Below, piece by piece: positions 6,285-6,433 of a DNA stretch of 6,433 nt. The position numbers were made by a program, and so were the translations under genes. The DNA is from CAXRGH01 sp964230195. Its GTDB lineage: Bacteria; Pseudomonadota; Gammaproteobacteria; Enterobacterales; Alteromonadaceae. Within the stretch, counting starts at the first letter, position 1, and each line of letters begins with the position of its first letter. The stretch lies in assembly GCA_964230195.1 (NCBI GenBank), contig CAXRGH010000245.1, positions 1 to 6,433 of the forward strand, read 5' to 3'. A model generated the notes under the pieces. That model searched no databases. It was not told the DNA's origin and saw only the letters and a list, made by a program, of their open reading frames with translations.

Positions 6285-6317
6285 AATGCCTAGAATATAT
6301 TTTCTAGGCATTTTTTT
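6285..6317 (+). terminator. Strong intrinsic terminator of the membrane protein gene
   Basis: AATGCCTAGAA (6285-6295) and TTCTAGGCATT (6302-6312) form a perfect 11-bp stem with a 6-base loop, and the plus strand continues as seven Ts (6311-6317). On the minus strand no T tract follows, so it is directional. It leaves a 3' untranslated region of about 145 bases after the stop at 6139. Confidence 0.92.
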
Positions 6318-6328
6318 GCCTATTTTTT
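6305..6328 (+). terminator. Alternative overlapping terminator hairpin
   Basis: TAGGCA (6305-6310), which is the right arm of the main terminator, can instead pair with a second TGCCTA (6317-6322) around a loop of six Ts, followed by six more Ts (6323-6328). The two hairpins exclude each other. The 6-bp stem is weaker than the 11-bp main stem, so this is most simply a backup terminator. Confidence 0.4.
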
Positions 6329-6433
6329 AGCCTGTCGATAAAATTATAACTTTTATGCCTGTTATAGAACGGTGTGTAACATTTAATGATTTTGTAAATT
6401 CAATAAATCAGGAAGATGCAAAAAGTGCATATT
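6329..6433. other. AT-rich right end without a supported gene
   Basis: These 105 bases follow the terminator and are probably the leader or promoter region of a gene beyond the window. TGT-TATAGA at 6360-6368 resembles an extended -10 (four of six hexamer bases), but no -35 is evident. I see no complete coding region. Confidence 0.4.

Noticed and set aside
6244..6317. Resemblance to Spot 42 RNA (TCGGATTT then a GGCT...AAGC hairpin and terminator)
   Set aside because: The matching stretch is short, the characteristic 5' half of Spot 42 is absent, no promoter is seen and the neighbouring polA gene is missing.
6416..6430. Small inverted repeat ATGCA-N5-TGCAT at the right edge
   Set aside because: A 5-bp dyad in AT-rich sequence is expected by chance and its context is cut off.
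6416..6433. Possible start of a next gene (MQKVHI, ATG 6416 or GTG 6425)
   Set aside because: Only six codons are visible; the AGGA sequence at 6410-6413 is too close to the ATG and the GTG cannot be judged without downstream sequence.

Overview
The window looks like ordinary chromosomal core DNA from a moderately AT-rich gammaproteobacterium. The evidence is the gene order pabB–nudL–sdaA, which is also the order in Escherichia coli, together with a full-length CysB and a single-chain class I fumarase whose N-terminus resembles the Pseudomonas/Oceanospirillales type more than E. coli FumA. My best guess is an Oceanospirillales-like marine genus such as Marinomonas, but that is inference. I see no insertion sequence, prophage, CRISPR, tRNA, rRNA or obvious transferred island.

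Layout. Positions 1-567 (minus) hold the N-terminal 189 codons of a class I [4Fe-4S] fumarate hydratase that runs off the left edge. A 131-bp divergent spacer separates it from a plus-strand cluster: pabB (aminodeoxychorismate synthase component I, 699-2111), nudL (Nudix CoA pyrophosphatase, 2115-2693) and sdaA (iron-sulfur L-serine dehydratase, 2708-4078). The gaps are 3 and 14 bp, so this is probably one operon. The master cysteine regulator cysB (4084-5058, minus) meets sdaA tail to tail with only 5 bp between stop codons. A 322-bp divergent spacer with a good cysB promoter leads to an unrecognised 252-residue single-pass membrane protein (5381-6139, plus). It is followed by a structured 3' untranslated region ending in a strong intrinsic terminator at about 6285-6317. 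The last 105 bp are AT-rich with no gene I can support.

How the genes relate. PabB feeds folate synthesis. SdaA degrades serine, the main one-carbon donor to folate and the precursor of cysteine. CysB controls cysteine synthesis and senses the serine derivative O-acetylserine (N-acetylserine is the usual inducer). The neighbourhood therefore sits around serine, although shared regulation is only inferred. Fumarase and SdaA are both iron-sulfur hydro-lyases.

The points most worth a second look are non-coding or uncharacterised: terminator-like hairpins of sdaA and cysB that each lie inside the other gene, an inverted repeat over the cysB -35 region, an abutting two-hairpin RNA with a palindromic loop after the membrane protein gene, an overlapping pair of mutually exclusive terminators there, and the membrane protein itself. 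I found no convincing new multi-gene system.
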